Assembly (NCBI RefSeq): GCF_900188225.1
Contig: NZ_FZOC01000001.1
Span: 743,067-807,066 of the forward strand
DNA length: 64,000 nt
From: Humidesulfovibrio mexicanus
GTDB taxonomy: Bacteria > Desulfobacterota > Desulfovibrionia > Desulfovibrionales > Desulfovibrionaceae
Reading direction: 5' to 3'
The first letter of the stretch is position 1, and every line of letters begins with the position of its first letter. The notes beneath the pieces were generated by a model. That model was not told where the DNA came from. It saw only the letters and a program-made list of their open reading frames with translations, and did not search any database. Below are positions 24,779 to 34,097 of the stretch, piece after piece. The position numbers and the translations under genes are program-made.

Positions 24779-24858
24779 TGTGTTTCATAAAACACTTTTA
24801 AATGATTGAATAAATATTGCCGAATCCCGATGCCGTGGCATGATTGCCAGAATCGGCA
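24779..24858 (+). promoter_or_regulatory. fdhA copy 2 control region with palindromes
   Basis: TGTGTTT-N4-AAACAC (24779-24795), ten bases, TTGAAT (24806-24811), TTGCC near 24817, ATGCC-GT-GGCAT (24830-24841) and TGCCAGAATCGGCA (24845-24858), ending 53 bases before the ATG. The first and last motifs and their order match those before fdhA copy 1 although the rest of the spacer differs, which points to selection for binding sites. The remaining bases back to 24610 show no gene. Confidence 0.6.
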
Positions 24859-24911
24859 CACGAAACGGCGGCCGCACCGCGCCGCCGGGACTGACAACAC
24901 AAGGAGGAGGC

Positions 24912-27900
24912 ATGAGCGTATCACGTCGAGGATTCATCAAACTGCTCGGCGCCGGAACGGCGGCCCTGGGGCTGTCGCGGCTGGGCATCGACCTTTCGCC
25001 CACCCAGGCCTACGCCGCGGGGCTCAAGATCGAAGGGGCCAAGGAGTCCATCTCCATCTGCCCGTTCTGTTCCTGCTGCTGCAACGTGCTGGTGCACGCC
25101 AAGGACGGCAAGATCATCAACGTGGAGGGCGATCCGGACTATCCCGTGAGCGGCGGCGGCCTGTGCGCCAAGGGCGCGTCCTTGAAGAGCCTGCACAACA
25201 GCCCCGAGCGGCTCACCAAGCCCCTGTACCGCGCCCCCGGCGCCACCAAATGGGTGGAGAAGGACTGGGACTGGATGATGGAGCGCATCGCCAAACGCAT
25301 CAAGAACCAGCGCGACCGCGACTTCAAAGCCAAAAACGCGTCCGGCGCCGTGGTCAACCGGCTGGAGAGCGTGTTCCACCTGGGCTCCTCCCAGGTTTCC
25401 AACGAAGAGGCCGCCGTGCTGCACCAGATGATCCGCGCCTTCGGCATCGTGCACTTCGACCACCAGGCGCGCATCTGCCACAGCCCGTCTGTCCCGGCCC
25501 TGGCCGAGTGCTTCGGCCGCGGGGCCATGACCAACCACTACTCCGACCTGGGCAATTCCGACGCCGTGCTCATCATGGGCAGCAACTGCGCGGAGCACCA
25601 CCCCATGACCTTCCGCTGGATCAACATGGCCAAGGAGAAGGGCGCGGTTGTGGTCCACGTGGACCCCAAGTTCTCGCGCACCTCGGCCCGCAGCAGCTAC
25701 CACGTGCCCATCCGCTCCGGCACGGACATCGCCATGCTGGGCGGCATGATCAAGTACATCCTGGACAACAAGAAGTACTTTGAAGAGTTCGTGGTGAACT
25801 ACACCAACGCCAGCTTTCTGGTGGGCGAGAAGTACTCCTTCAAGGACGGCATGTTCGCCGGGTTCGACGCGGCCAAGGGCACGTACGACAAGGGCGCCTG
25901 GGCCTTCGAGAAGGACGAGAAGGGGCTGGTGAAACGCGACAGGACGCTCAAACACCCCCGCTGCGTCATCAACGTCATGCGCGAGCACTACAGCCGTTAC
26001 GACCTGGACAAGGTGTCCTCGGTCACCGGCGTATCCAAGGCGGACCTGTTGCGCGTGTATGAAGATTTCAGCGCCACGGGCAAGCCGAACAAGGCGGGAG
26101 CCTTTGTCTACGCACTGGGCTGGACCCAGCACAGCGTGGGCGTGCAGAACATCCGCGCTTCCGGGCTCATCCAGCAGCTCTTGGGCAACGTGGGCGTGGC
26201 TGGCGGCGGCATTGCGGCCCTGCGCGGCGAGCCCAACGTGCAGGGCACCACGGACCACGCCCTGCTCTATGGCTATCTGCCCGGCTACCACAGCACGCCC
26301 ACCGCGAAGTACCAGAGCCTGGGCGAGTATCTGAAAGCCTACACGCCCAAGAGCGCGGACCCCATGAGCGTGAACTGGTGGCAGAACAGGCCCAAGTACG
26401 TGGTCAGCCTGCTCAAGAGCTGGTACGGCGACAACGCCACCAAGGACAACGACTTCGGCTACTCCTGGGTGCCCAAGATGGATCCGGGCGAGGACTACTC
26501 GCACCTGTACATCTTCGACCGCATGTACAAGGACCAGATCAAAGGCGGCCTGTGCTTCGGCCACAACCCCTGCCAGAGCGTTCCCAACTCCAACAAGGTG
26601 CGCAAGGCCTGGGACAAGCTCGACTGGCTGGTCATCGGCGAGGTGTTCCACAACGAGACCACGGACAACTGGCGTCGGCCCGGCGTGGACCCCAAGAAGA
26701 TCAAGACCGAGGTGTTCCTGCTGCCCAGCGCCTACCGCGCGGAAAAGGCCGGCACCATCTCCAATTCCGGTCGCTGGCACATGTGGCACTACAAGTGCGC
26801 CGAGCCCCTGGGCAAGAGCCGCAACATGGGCGAGATGTTCGTGGAGATCATGAACCGCGTGCGCGACCTGTACCTGAAGGACGGCGGCGCGTTCCCCGAG
26901 CCCATCACCAAGGCCGACTACCCCAAGACCTTTGACGCCGAGGCCGTGGCCAAGCGCATCAACGGCGTCTTCACCCGCGAGACCACGGTGGGCGGCAAGA
27001 CCTACCAGCGTGGGCAGTGTGTTCCGGGCTTCCCCAACCTAAAGGACGACGGCAGCACCACCAGCATGAACTGGCTCTACTGCGGCGGCTTCACCGAAGA
27101 GGCTGGCAACCTGGCCAAGCGGCGCGACCTGGCCCAGACGCCCATGCAGGCAAAAATCCACCTGTTCCCCAAGTTCGCCTGGGCCTGGCCCATGGACCGG
27201 CGCATTCTGTACAACCGCGCCAGCGTGGACGTGAACGGCAAGCCCTACAACCCGGACAAGGCCGTCATCGAGTGGAAGGACGGCAAGTGGGTGGGCGACG
27301 TGCCCGATGGCGGACAGCCTCCCATGGCCATGAAGGACGGCGTGTACCCCTTCATCATGCACACGGAAGGCCATTCCCAGCTCTTCGGTCCCGGCCGCGA
27401 GGACGGCCCCTTCCCCGAGCACTACGAACCCGCCGAGACCCCGCTCACGGTGAACCCCTTCTCGGCGCAGATGCACAACCCGGTGATGAAGGTCATCAAG
27501 AGCGACATGGACAAGCTGGCCGAGCACGGCGACCCGCGCTTCCCCATCGTGCTCACCACGTACAGCCTCACCGAGCACTGGTGCTCCGGATCGGAGACGC
27601 GCAACGGCCCGGCCCTGCTTGAGGCCGAGCCCCAGCAGTACATCGAGATGAGCCATGAACTGGCCAAGGAAAAGGGCGTCAAAAACGGCGACGTGGTCAT
27701 CGTGGAGAGCCTGCGCGGCAAGACCCAGGCCGTGGCCATGGTCACGGTGCGCGTCAAGCCCTTCACCATCATGGGCAAGACCACGCACCTGGTGGGGATG
27801 CCCTTCTGCTTCGGCTGGACCAAGCCAAAGTGCGGCGACACCACCAACCGCGTCACCGTGTCCATCGGCGATCCCAACACCAGCATTCCGGAATACAAGG

Positions 27901-27947
27901 CCTGCCTGGTGAACGTGTACAAGGCGACCAAGGTCACCGAGCTGTAG
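24912..27947 (+). CDS. fdhA: cysteine-containing formate dehydrogenase alpha subunit (copy 2)
   Basis: 1,011 residues, exactly the length of copy 1. The ATG at 24912 has GGAGGAGG upstream; an earlier in-frame ATG at 24840 falls in the control region. Tat signal SRRGFIKLLGAG at residues 4-15, 4Fe-4S motif CPFCSCCC, active-site residue Cys189 (HQARICHSP) where copy 1 has selenocysteine. The protein is otherwise closely similar along its length. Cys forms are generally slower but need no selenium. It is periplasmic with FdhB. Confidence 0.95.
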   Translation: MSVSRRGFIKLLGAGTAALGLSRLGIDLSPTQAYAAGLKIEGAKESISICPFCSCCCNVLVHAKDGKIINVEGDPDYPVSGGGLCAKGASLKSLHNSPERLTKPLYRAPGATKWVEKDWDWMMERIAKRIKNQRDRDFKAKNASGAVVNRLESVFHLGSSQVSNEEAAVLHQMIRAFGIVHFDHQARICHSPSVPALAECFGRGAMTNHYSDLGNSDAVLIMGSNCAEHHPMTFRWINMAKEKGAVVVHVDPKFSRTSARSSYHVPIRSGTDIAMLGGMIKYILDNKKYFEEFVVNYTNASFLVGEKYSFKDGMFAGFDAAKGTYDKGAWAFEKDEKGLVKRDRTLKHPRCVINVMREHYSRYDLDKVSSVTGVSKADLLRVYEDFSATGKPNKAGAFVYALGWTQHSVGVQNIRASGLIQQLLGNVGVAGGGIAALRGEPNVQGTTDHALLYGYLPGYHSTPTAKYQSLGEYLKAYTPKSADPMSVNWWQNRPKYVVSLLKSWYGDNATKDNDFGYSWVPKMDPGEDYSHLYIFDRMYKDQIKGGLCFGHNPCQSVPNSNKVRKAWDKLDWLVIGEVFHNETTDNWRRPGVDPKKIKTEVFLLPSAYRAEKAGTISNSGRWHMWHYKCAEPLGKSRNMGEMFVEIMNRVRDLYLKDGGAFPEPITKADYPKTFDAEAVAKRINGVFTRETTVGGKTYQRGQCVPGFPNLKDDGSTTSMNWLYCGGFTEEAGNLAKRRDLAQTPMQAKIHLFPKFAWAWPMDRRILYNRASVDVNGKPYNPDKAVIEWKDGKWVGDVPDGGQPPMAMKDGVYPFIMHTEGHSQLFGPGREDGPFPEHYEPAETPLTVNPFSAQMHNPVMKVIKSDMDKLAEHGDPRFPIVLTTYSLTEHWCSGSETRNGPALLEAEPQQYIEMSHELAKEKGVKNGDVVIVESLRGKTQAVAMVTVRVKPFTIMGKTTHLVGMPFCFGWTKPKCGDTTNRVTVSIGDPNTSIPEYKACLVNVYKATKVTEL

Positions 27948-27971
27948 GCGCAAACGACAAGGAGCGACGAC

Positions 27972-28703
27972 ATGCCAAAGGCATTTTTCATCGACACCAC
28001 GAAATGCACAGCCTGCCGGGGTTGCCAGGTGGGCTGCAAGGAGTGGAAGGACTTCCCCGCCGTGCCCACCAAGCAGCGCGGCACCCATCAGAATCCGCCA
28101 GACCTGACGCACTTCAACTTCAAGCTGGTGCGCTTCGCCGAACACATGGACGCAAAGGGCACGGTGACCTGGAACTTCTTCCCGGACCAGTGCCGCCACT
28201 GCCTGGACGCCCCGTGCAAGTCCGGCGCGAGCCTGCCGGATTCCATCATCATCGACAAGGACACCGGGGCGGTCATCTACACCGAGAAAACGGCCAAGGA
28301 GGACTTCGAGACCATCCGCGGCTCCTGCCCCTACGACATCCCGCGCCTGAACCCCAAGACCAAGCGCATCGTCAAGTGCGACATGTGCATCGACCGGGTG
28401 AAGAAGAACATGCTGCCCATGTGCGTGAAAAGTTGCGCCATGGGGGCCATGCACTTCGGCGAGCGGAGCGAGATCCTGGCCAAGGCGGCCAAGCGGCTCG
28501 CCGCCGTGCAGCGGGAGTTCCCCAAGGCGCAACTGTGCGACATGGATTCCGTCAGCGTGATCTACCTGATCGCCGACGAACCGGCCAAGTATCACAAGTT
28601 CGCCGTCGCCGACGCGGCAGGCGCTCCGGGCATGACCAGGCAGGAGTTCTTCGCCGGCATGTTCGAGCCCCTGCGCCGCGCGGCCAAGCAGATCCAGGGC
28701 TGA
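27972..28703 (+). CDS. fdhB: formate dehydrogenase beta subunit, 4Fe-4S ferredoxin type (copy 2)
   Basis: 243 residues, same length and Cys pattern as copy 1 (CTACRGCQVGCKEW, CRHCLDAPC, CDMCIDRVKKNMLPMCVKSC). It lies 24 bases after fdhA with AAGGAG upstream. It transfers electrons from FdhA to cytochrome c3-type partners and should be exported with the Tat-signal subunit. The 3' end is almost identical in DNA to copy 1. Confidence 0.93.
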   Translation: MPKAFFIDTTKCTACRGCQVGCKEWKDFPAVPTKQRGTHQNPPDLTHFNFKLVRFAEHMDAKGTVTWNFFPDQCRHCLDAPCKSGASLPDSIIIDKDTGAVIYTEKTAKEDFETIRGSCPYDIPRLNPKTKRIVKCDMCIDRVKKNMLPMCVKSCAMGAMHFGERSEILAKAAKRLAAVQREFPKAQLCDMDSVSVIYLIADEPAKYHKFAVADAAGAPGMTRQEFFAGMFEPLRRAAKQIQG

Positions 28704-28794
28704 TACCCCTCCATCCACGCGGGGCCGTCCGGTTTCTCCAGAGCCGGGCGGCCCCGCCCCTTTGCCCGCATAGCCGCAAGGAGCAGCAACGCAC

Positions 28795-29670
28795 ATGGAA
28801 ACCATCGAAGTCACCCTGGCCCGCGAACTTGGGATGAATCCCGCCCTTGAGCCTTTGGCCGCCGCTTTCGGACCGCTGCTCATCTCCCGGGACCTGCGCC
28901 GCCAAGCCGCCCCAGGCTGGCGGGGCACCCCCCCGGAGCTGGAGCCGGAAGCCTTTTCCTCAGGACGCCCGCTGCTGCCGGAGGGCGGCTTCCAGCGCCC
29001 TGATGCGGACCTTTGCTCGGCGTTGAAGGACCTTGTCCCGCTGCTGCGCGCCAGCCTGCCGGGCCTGGACAGGGAGCTTGCCGCGCTGGAGGACGCAGTG
29101 GCACTGGGGAGCCTCACGCCGGAAGTCCTGTGGGCTGCGGCCTTCGGGCGCGATGCCAGCGTCGCGGGCATCGCGCCGGAGTTGCTGTCCTTTGTGGCCG
29201 CCGAGACGGTGCGCCCCTTTCTGGAGCGCCAGGCCGAGGACCTGGCGGCGCTCATCAGCGGGCTGCCCTGGCAGGGAAACGTGTGCCCGCTGTGCGGCGG
29301 CGCGCCGCACATGAGCGTGCTGCGCAAGCCCGAAGGGAACGAGGCCTTCATCACCGCCCATGGCGGCAAGCGCTTCCTGCGTTGTTCCTGCTGCGCCACG
29401 GAGTGGGCGCACAAACGCGTGTCCTGCCCGTCCTGCGGCTGCGAGGAGCCAGACGAATTGGTGGTCCTGCGCGACCCGGAGCGCCCCTTCGAGCGCGCGG
29501 ACTGCTGCACCCGCTGCAAAGGCTTCCTCCTCTGCCTGGACAGCGCGGAACTCGTGGCCGTGCCGCATCCGGACGCCGCGGCGCTGGTCATGGCGCCGCT
29601 GGAGGCCAGGGCCATTGCGCGGAAATTCCGCCCGCTGGCCGGGCACATCTGGAGCGGGCTCATGGCGTGA
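28795..29670 (+). CDS. fdhE: formate dehydrogenase accessory protein FdhE (copy 2)
   Basis: 291 residues. The C-terminal half has the four Cys pairs of the family (CPLCGGAP, RCSCCATEW, CPSCGCEE, CTRCKGF). The N-terminal half is clearly more divergent from copy 1 than the Cys-rich half. The AAGGAG site upstream of the ATG at 28795 supports the start. Third gene of the fdhABE operon, with a terminator shortly after. Confidence 0.9.
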   Translation: METIEVTLARELGMNPALEPLAAAFGPLLISRDLRRQAAPGWRGTPPELEPEAFSSGRPLLPEGGFQRPDADLCSALKDLVPLLRASLPGLDRELAALEDAVALGSLTPEVLWAAAFGRDASVAGIAPELLSFVAAETVRPFLERQAEDLAALISGLPWQGNVCPLCGGAPHMSVLRKPEGNEAFITAHGGKRFLRCSCCATEWAHKRVSCPSCGCEEPDELVVLRDPERPFERADCCTRCKGFLLCLDSAELVAVPHPDAAALVMAPLEARAIARKFRPLAGHIWSGLMA

Positions 29671-29747
29671 ACGGCGCCCCCCGCTTCGACCGGACGCCTC
29701 GGTACACCGAAGGCAGAGGCCTGCAAGGGCATCCACAAAAAACATGC

Positions 29748-29784
29748 GGGGGGAACGGCGCTCATGGCCCTCCCCCCCCTTTTT
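29748..29784 (+). terminator. terminator-like hairpin between fdhE copy 2 and the convergent MFS gene
   Basis: Six G (29748-29753) and eight C (29772-29779) bracket a loop, followed by TTTTT (29780-29784). It lies between convergent genes and ends transcription from the fdh side. Confidence 0.6.
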
Positions 29785-29796
29785 GGGTTGTGCGGA

Positions 29797-31056
29797 TTAT
29801 CGCCCGGCTCCCCTCCCCGCGGGTCTTGGCAGGAGCTCTTTCCCTCCGCTTTGCGCGAGCCACACCAATACCGCTGGCTGCACCAGAGCCAGCACGATGG
29901 AAAGCCCCGCCACCGTGGTCATCCCGACCAATGCGCCGCTGTCCGCCGTGGTGAGAATGGCCGAGGACAGCAGCGCGCCCAGCCCGTTGCCCAGATGCTG
30001 CACCGAGGCGGCAAGAGACATGAACGCCCCCCGTTCGTGCGGCTGCGGCAGCTTGGAGCCTTCCGCCGCCGCCGAGACGTCCCTCATGCAGACCAGGGCG
30101 GAGAACATGACGAACACCACCAGCAGGGAACTGATGCTCGGATGCATGAACCCGTCCGCAATGAAAAGCCCCAGAAGCGCGGTGGTCGCCAGGTTCAGGG
30201 GAATCGGCCCGACCTTGTCGTTGAGCCGTCCCGCGATCTGGACCGCGACCAGGCTGACGATTCCAGCCGCGAAGTACAGCGTGCCCAGCTGTTCTCTGGG
30301 AAAATCCCTGTTGAACTGGTAGAATGCGGAGATATTGGTAATGATGAGGAAGGAGGAAATCTTGGACGAGCCGAACATGGCCAGGGCCATGCAATGGGCC
30401 TTTTCGCGCAGCAGCGCCCCAAAGCGCCCCGCCGTCTTTGCGGCCCGGGCACGATGGCCGGTCATGGACGGCATGGTCGCCGCGATGACTGCGAAGACAA
30501 GGGCCCCCACGGCGGAAATGACGTAGAACGGGCAGGTCCACGATCCCAGCCGGGCCAGCTCCAGGCCGAAGGGCAGCGCCACGATGGCGGAAACGGAAAA
30601 CGTTCCCATGACAATTGCCAGGGCGCGTCCCCGTCTCTGTGGAGGCACGGCGTCGGTGGTGATGGTCAGGGCGATGGCCGCCGCTGGCCCTCCGAACATG
30701 CCTGCCAGGATACGGCAGAAGATCAGGCCCAGAAGGCTTTGCGCCAGAGTCGTGGCCACGGTGCTCAGGCTCAGTCCGGCCACGGCGGCGAGGGCCACGC
30801 TTTTCCTGTCGAACCTGTCGAGAAACCCGGCGCATAGGATTCCGGAAAAGGACACAGCCAGCGTGTAGCAGCCGCAAATAATCCCGATGTCCGAGTTGGT
30901 CACGGGCAGGACCTTGGCGATATCGGGGCCCAGTGGCATGACCATCATGAAGTCCATGATGTTCACGAACTGGATGAGCGCGGCGATCAGGACGATTTTC
31001 CCCTCTTCCCCAAGCGAGAGACCGCGGAGAATGGTGCGTGCATTCATGAAACGCAT
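29797..31056 (-). CDS. major facilitator superfamily transporter
   Basis: About 419 residues with some twelve hydrophobic segments. The MFS loop 2-3 motif is present as GFLDRFDRKSVAL, and the mid-protein AVPPQRRGRALAIVMG helix resembles drug/H+ antiporter members. The ATG at 31056 follows the upstream stop by 13 bases; the ATG at 31047 is an alternative, and no strong ribosome-binding site decides between them. It is co-directional with the exported metallo-hydrolase-fold gene and probably forms an operon with it. Substrate unknown. Confidence 0.8.
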   Translation of the reverse strand: MRFMNARTILRGLSLGEEGKIVLIAALIQFVNIMDFMMVMPLGPDIAKVLPVTNSDIGIICGCYTLAVSFSGILCAGFLDRFDRKSVALAAVAGLSLSTVATTLAQSLLGLIFCRILAGMFGGPAAAIALTITTDAVPPQRRGRALAIVMGTFSVSAIVALPFGLELARLGSWTCPFYVISAVGALVFAVIAATMPSMTGHRARAAKTAGRFGALLREKAHCMALAMFGSSKISSFLIITNISAFYQFNRDFPREQLGTLYFAAGIVSLVAVQIAGRLNDKVGPIPLNLATTALLGLFIADGFMHPSISSLLVVFVMFSALVCMRDVSAAAEGSKLPQPHERGAFMSLAASVQHLGNGLGALLSSAILTTADSGALVGMTTVAGLSIVLALVQPAVLVWLAQSGGKELLPRPAGRGAGR

Positions 31057-31069
31057 GGCAAACACCGGC

Positions 31070-32140
31070 TCAGAACACAACCAGATCGCCGTTGCCGACA
31101 TACAGGTTTGCTCCCGTGTCAGGGGCGTTCTTCGCCAGCCTGTCGTAGGCCCGGAAACCATCGGTCCCAGGCACGACTGGAACGCCCTGCTCCTGTGCCC
31201 GTCGGGCCCAGACCCGCCCGGTGCAGTGGTTGCAAGCAACTTTCCGCATCCCCGACGCCTGTATCTTGTCGATGCTGCCCTGCATTTCCGGATGCCATTT
31301 TTCCAGGGGGGCGATGTGCAATCCTCCATAGCATCCGTACATCCTGCCTCCATCCAAGAAATTCGCCGCCGCATGGTCGATCAGCCGTCCGATGCCGGGA
31401 TGGCCGCAACCTGTAACAATGACATAGCCCTTGTCCCTGACCTTGACGTAGACCACGTTTTCCCCCCGCACTCCGAGCGGGATGTCCACATCCAGCATAG
31501 CAATGGCAACACCGAGCTGCGGGACGCACATACCACCGGCAGGCACTGCTGTACGCGGCCCGGTGTGCGGGAAGCTGTTGCGGGGATTGCCAGAAAGCGC
31601 GGAATAGTCCGCGCCATCGAGCAGGCGAAGGCTTTTCTCCTGCAATGTGGCCGGAAAAATGATGGGGATACCGGGGTCGTTCTTCAGCGTGCTTTCCAGC
31701 CCCCAGAAGTGGTCGTTGTGATCGTGGGAAATTATGAGCCCTGCAATCGTACGATTTCGCAGCATTTCATCGACGCCACTTTTGGCAAAGGCATGATCCA
31801 TCCAGGCGGTGCTCCAGCCCGTGTCCAACAGATAGCTGGTCTTCCCGCCCTCAAAATCCTCGACAGTCAGAAGCGCGCTGTATCCTCCTGCATTGTCCGG
31901 AGCGAAAGGAATGTCGTACTGATTCATGGAAGGGCCGCCAGCCCTGCGCACATCGTTGGCGATCATTTCCGTATCAAACCAGCCCACCTCGGAAACGCAT
32001 TTGATGGTCAGCCCCCGAACCTCGCCGAAATCCAGCTTCGGGGCGCTGGCCTGCAGCTCAGGGAGACAAAACAATCCGGACATTCCGACTACGGATGCCC
32101 CGGCCAGTGTCTTGAGAAACGCTCGACGATTCGCCTCCAT
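31070..32140 (-). CDS. Tat-exported metallo-beta-lactamase-fold protein
   Basis: 356 residues from the ATG at 32140 (GGAGGAGG upstream). It begins with a Tat signal, NRRAFLKTLAGASVVGMSG. The metal-binding motif is SHDHNDHFWGL (H-x-H-x-D-H), with a later GCGHPGIGRLIDHA and a CNHCTGR segment. It resembles the COG1237 group, which includes dihydropterin-related enzymes of methanogens, but the substrate here is unknown. Export is unusual for that group. It is followed by the MFS gene and preceded by an AraC regulator. Confidence 0.8.
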   Translation of the reverse strand: MEANRRAFLKTLAGASVVGMSGLFCLPELQASAPKLDFGEVRGLTIKCVSEVGWFDTEMIANDVRRAGGPSMNQYDIPFAPDNAGGYSALLTVEDFEGGKTSYLLDTGWSTAWMDHAFAKSGVDEMLRNRTIAGLIISHDHNDHFWGLESTLKNDPGIPIIFPATLQEKSLRLLDGADYSALSGNPRNSFPHTGPRTAVPAGGMCVPQLGVAIAMLDVDIPLGVRGENVVYVKVRDKGYVIVTGCGHPGIGRLIDHAAANFLDGGRMYGCYGGLHIAPLEKWHPEMQGSIDKIQASGMRKVACNHCTGRVWARRAQEQGVPVVPGTDGFRAYDRLAKNAPDTGANLYVGNGDLVVF

Positions 32141-32383
32141 ATGCAACCTCCTCCAGGCTGTTAGCCCAGCTTGTCGGACCGGATGGATTTGTGCGGCATT
32201 CCGCCTGCGCGATAGAGCCGCACCCCGTTCCTCCCTCAATCCTGAACGGATCGGAAAGGAAACGCATGCACGCACCGGGCGTTTTCTTGTCTGTGGAGGT
32301 CGTTTCGATGCGAAACCGTCACTGCATGACTGCGGGAAACAGCAGGGGAAAGAGGTCAGGAAAGCAATACGGCGAACGCAACA

Positions 32384-33349
32384 CTAGCTGTCGGAGTGGA
32401 GAGTGGAAACATTCCTGCGCAATGCGCTAGGACTGATGCCGAAGCGACGGGAAAACAGACGGGTCAAATGGGCTGGACTGGAAAAACCCACGGCGTAGGT
32501 GGCTTCCGTCACGTTCGCCTCGCCCGACTCCAAGAGCATCTTTGCCTTTTCAAGGCGCTCGCTCCGTAGAAATTCGAAAACCGAAACCCCATAGATCTTG
32601 CGGAATCCTCGGGTCAAGGTGGTCACGCTCAAGCCCGCCCGCGCAGCCAGTTCGGCAAGGGACGGAGGAGAAACCATGTTCTCCTGCAGAATTCGCCGGA
32701 CATGACGAAATTGCGAGGTTCCAGCCAAGGCAGGGAAATTGCCCGCCGGAGCGGCGGAGTTCGGCCCGGCATTGGGACTATTGGGGCCGCATGGACAACC
32801 TGGAAAACCTAAGGGATCAGGGTTCAGTTCGGACATGATGTGCGAAATGAGTTCCAAGGCTTTGGCCTCCAGAAAGACCATGCCTGCGCGCCCCCGGTAG
32901 GGGCAGAGGAATATCTGCTGCACTGCTGCCTGCATGGCGACATTCATGGGGAAAAGTCGATGATCCGCCCCTACCTTTTCCCAAACAGCCGAAAGCCCTA
33001 GGTTGGCCCCCAGGGAATCGAAGAGGGAACACTGTATGCTGATACAGGCAAAGCGGATATCCTCGCCGGGCGCGCATCCATGGATACCTTCCCGGCTTGG
33101 GGGCGCCCATACGGCGGCATACCGGGGCGGAACCACGACCTCCTGTTCCACATCCCGAATCCGGTTGCGGATGGTCCCGGACAAAACAAACGCCAGCTCG
33201 CAAGTCCCACAGCTGGAGCGAAAAGGAAACACCCCAGGGCGTTCGAGACGAAAATCGCCTAGACGGATGTCGATCCCAGGACGGATGGAGATTTTCCGCT
33301 CTCTGTCACCGAAAAAACTGGTGGGAGCAAAGACGGACATGGCGGACAT
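32384..33349 (-). CDS. AraC-family transcriptional regulator
   Basis: 321 residues if started at the ATG at 33349, which has GGAG seven bases upstream; longer in-frame starts exist to 33436. The C-terminal 100 residues are the AraC double HTH (SLAELAARAGLSVTTLTRGF, then EATYAVGFSSPAHLTRLFSRRFG). The N-terminal part has a cupin-like GTCELAFVLSGTIRNRI region similar to PchR-type regulators. It lies upstream of and in the same direction as the metallo-hydrolase and MFS genes and is their likely controller. Confidence 0.87.
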   Translation of the reverse strand: MSAMSVFAPTSFFGDRERKISIRPGIDIRLGDFRLERPGVFPFRSSCGTCELAFVLSGTIRNRIRDVEQEVVVPPRYAAVWAPPSREGIHGCAPGEDIRFACISIQCSLFDSLGANLGLSAVWEKVGADHRLFPMNVAMQAAVQQIFLCPYRGRAGMVFLEAKALELISHIMSELNPDPLGFPGCPCGPNSPNAGPNSAAPAGNFPALAGTSQFRHVRRILQENMVSPPSLAELAARAGLSVTTLTRGFRKIYGVSVFEFLRSERLEKAKMLLESGEANVTEATYAVGFSSPAHLTRLFSRRFGISPSALRRNVSTLHSDS

Positions 33350-33639
33350 GCGCACTCCAAGATCGTGAAAATTGGCAATACGGGCACAAAGACGGCACCT
33401 CCGCAGCATAGGTTCTCGTCCGGAACGCGTCAACACGCTTCGGACGCGACTCCTATTGGGGCGAAAATCAAGCTATCCGATGCTCCATGGACACCAAAAC
33501 ACACCCCTTTTGGGACACATTGCCCTGGAATGACTTTCGCCTCGTCCTCGGAGAGCTGACCTACGCGGTCGGCGACAACGGCATAGCCGAACACCAGAAT
33601 TTCTTTTCCGTCGGTGCCGACATGCCGTGTATCTTCGGA

Positions 33640-33745
33640 CCACTTCAATCTTGAGGGTGGCTTCCCGGTTGACGTTGGCCTGGACAATGCGGCTGTACGC
33701 CGTTGGCGTCAGGTTGCCCAGACGTGAATGAGGCAACACCATGTT
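33640..33745 (-). pseudogene. IS3-type transposase C-terminal remnant in an 817-base gap
   Basis: On the minus strand the frame reads VLPHSRLGNLTPTAYSRIV, which resembles the C-terminal end of IS3-family transposases (usually RPHSxLGNLTP). No DDE residues or terminal repeats are visible around it. The rest of 33350-34166 shows only broken frames and, at its right end, the control site of the coo operon. Confidence 0.4.
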
Positions 33746-34097
33746 GTGTGGTGCCGACGCCCCTTGCACAGCGGTTCCACGCAATGGCCAGGACTCCGTC
33801 CCATGCTTGCTGCCCTTGCCGCAACCCCGTGTGACCAGCCGCAGGACAGCCAGCCGCCCCGCCCGTGATCCCGTCGGCATCAAGGCGGCCTCAAATGACC
33901 CGGGCGGAACAGCGCTTCCACAAATCATGGCACGGGCGCACGCGAACCCGATCAGCCTGCCTTGGCTGTCCAGGTCCGGGGTTCCGATCAGCCTCTCCCC
34001 CAGCCCGCATGGAGCAGCCTTCGCCGCGGCCGAAGCATAGCTCAAAAAAATACCATCAGCACAATGGATTGACTCTGCTTGTGCACACGACATACCT

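Noticed and set aside
24830..24858. A sigma-54 promoter before fdhA copy 2 (TGGCAT...TTGCC)
   Set aside because: The GG and GC elements are only seven bases apart, whereas sigma-54 needs ten between them.
24921..26789. A 622-codon minus-strand frame inside fdhA copy 2
   Set aside because: Antisense shadow, no motifs, no ribosome-binding site.
33473..34093. A 206-codon minus-strand gene upstream of the coo operon
   Set aside because: Apart from a short IS3-like tail the frame has no recognisable content, no ribosome-binding site and a composition unlike its neighbours.
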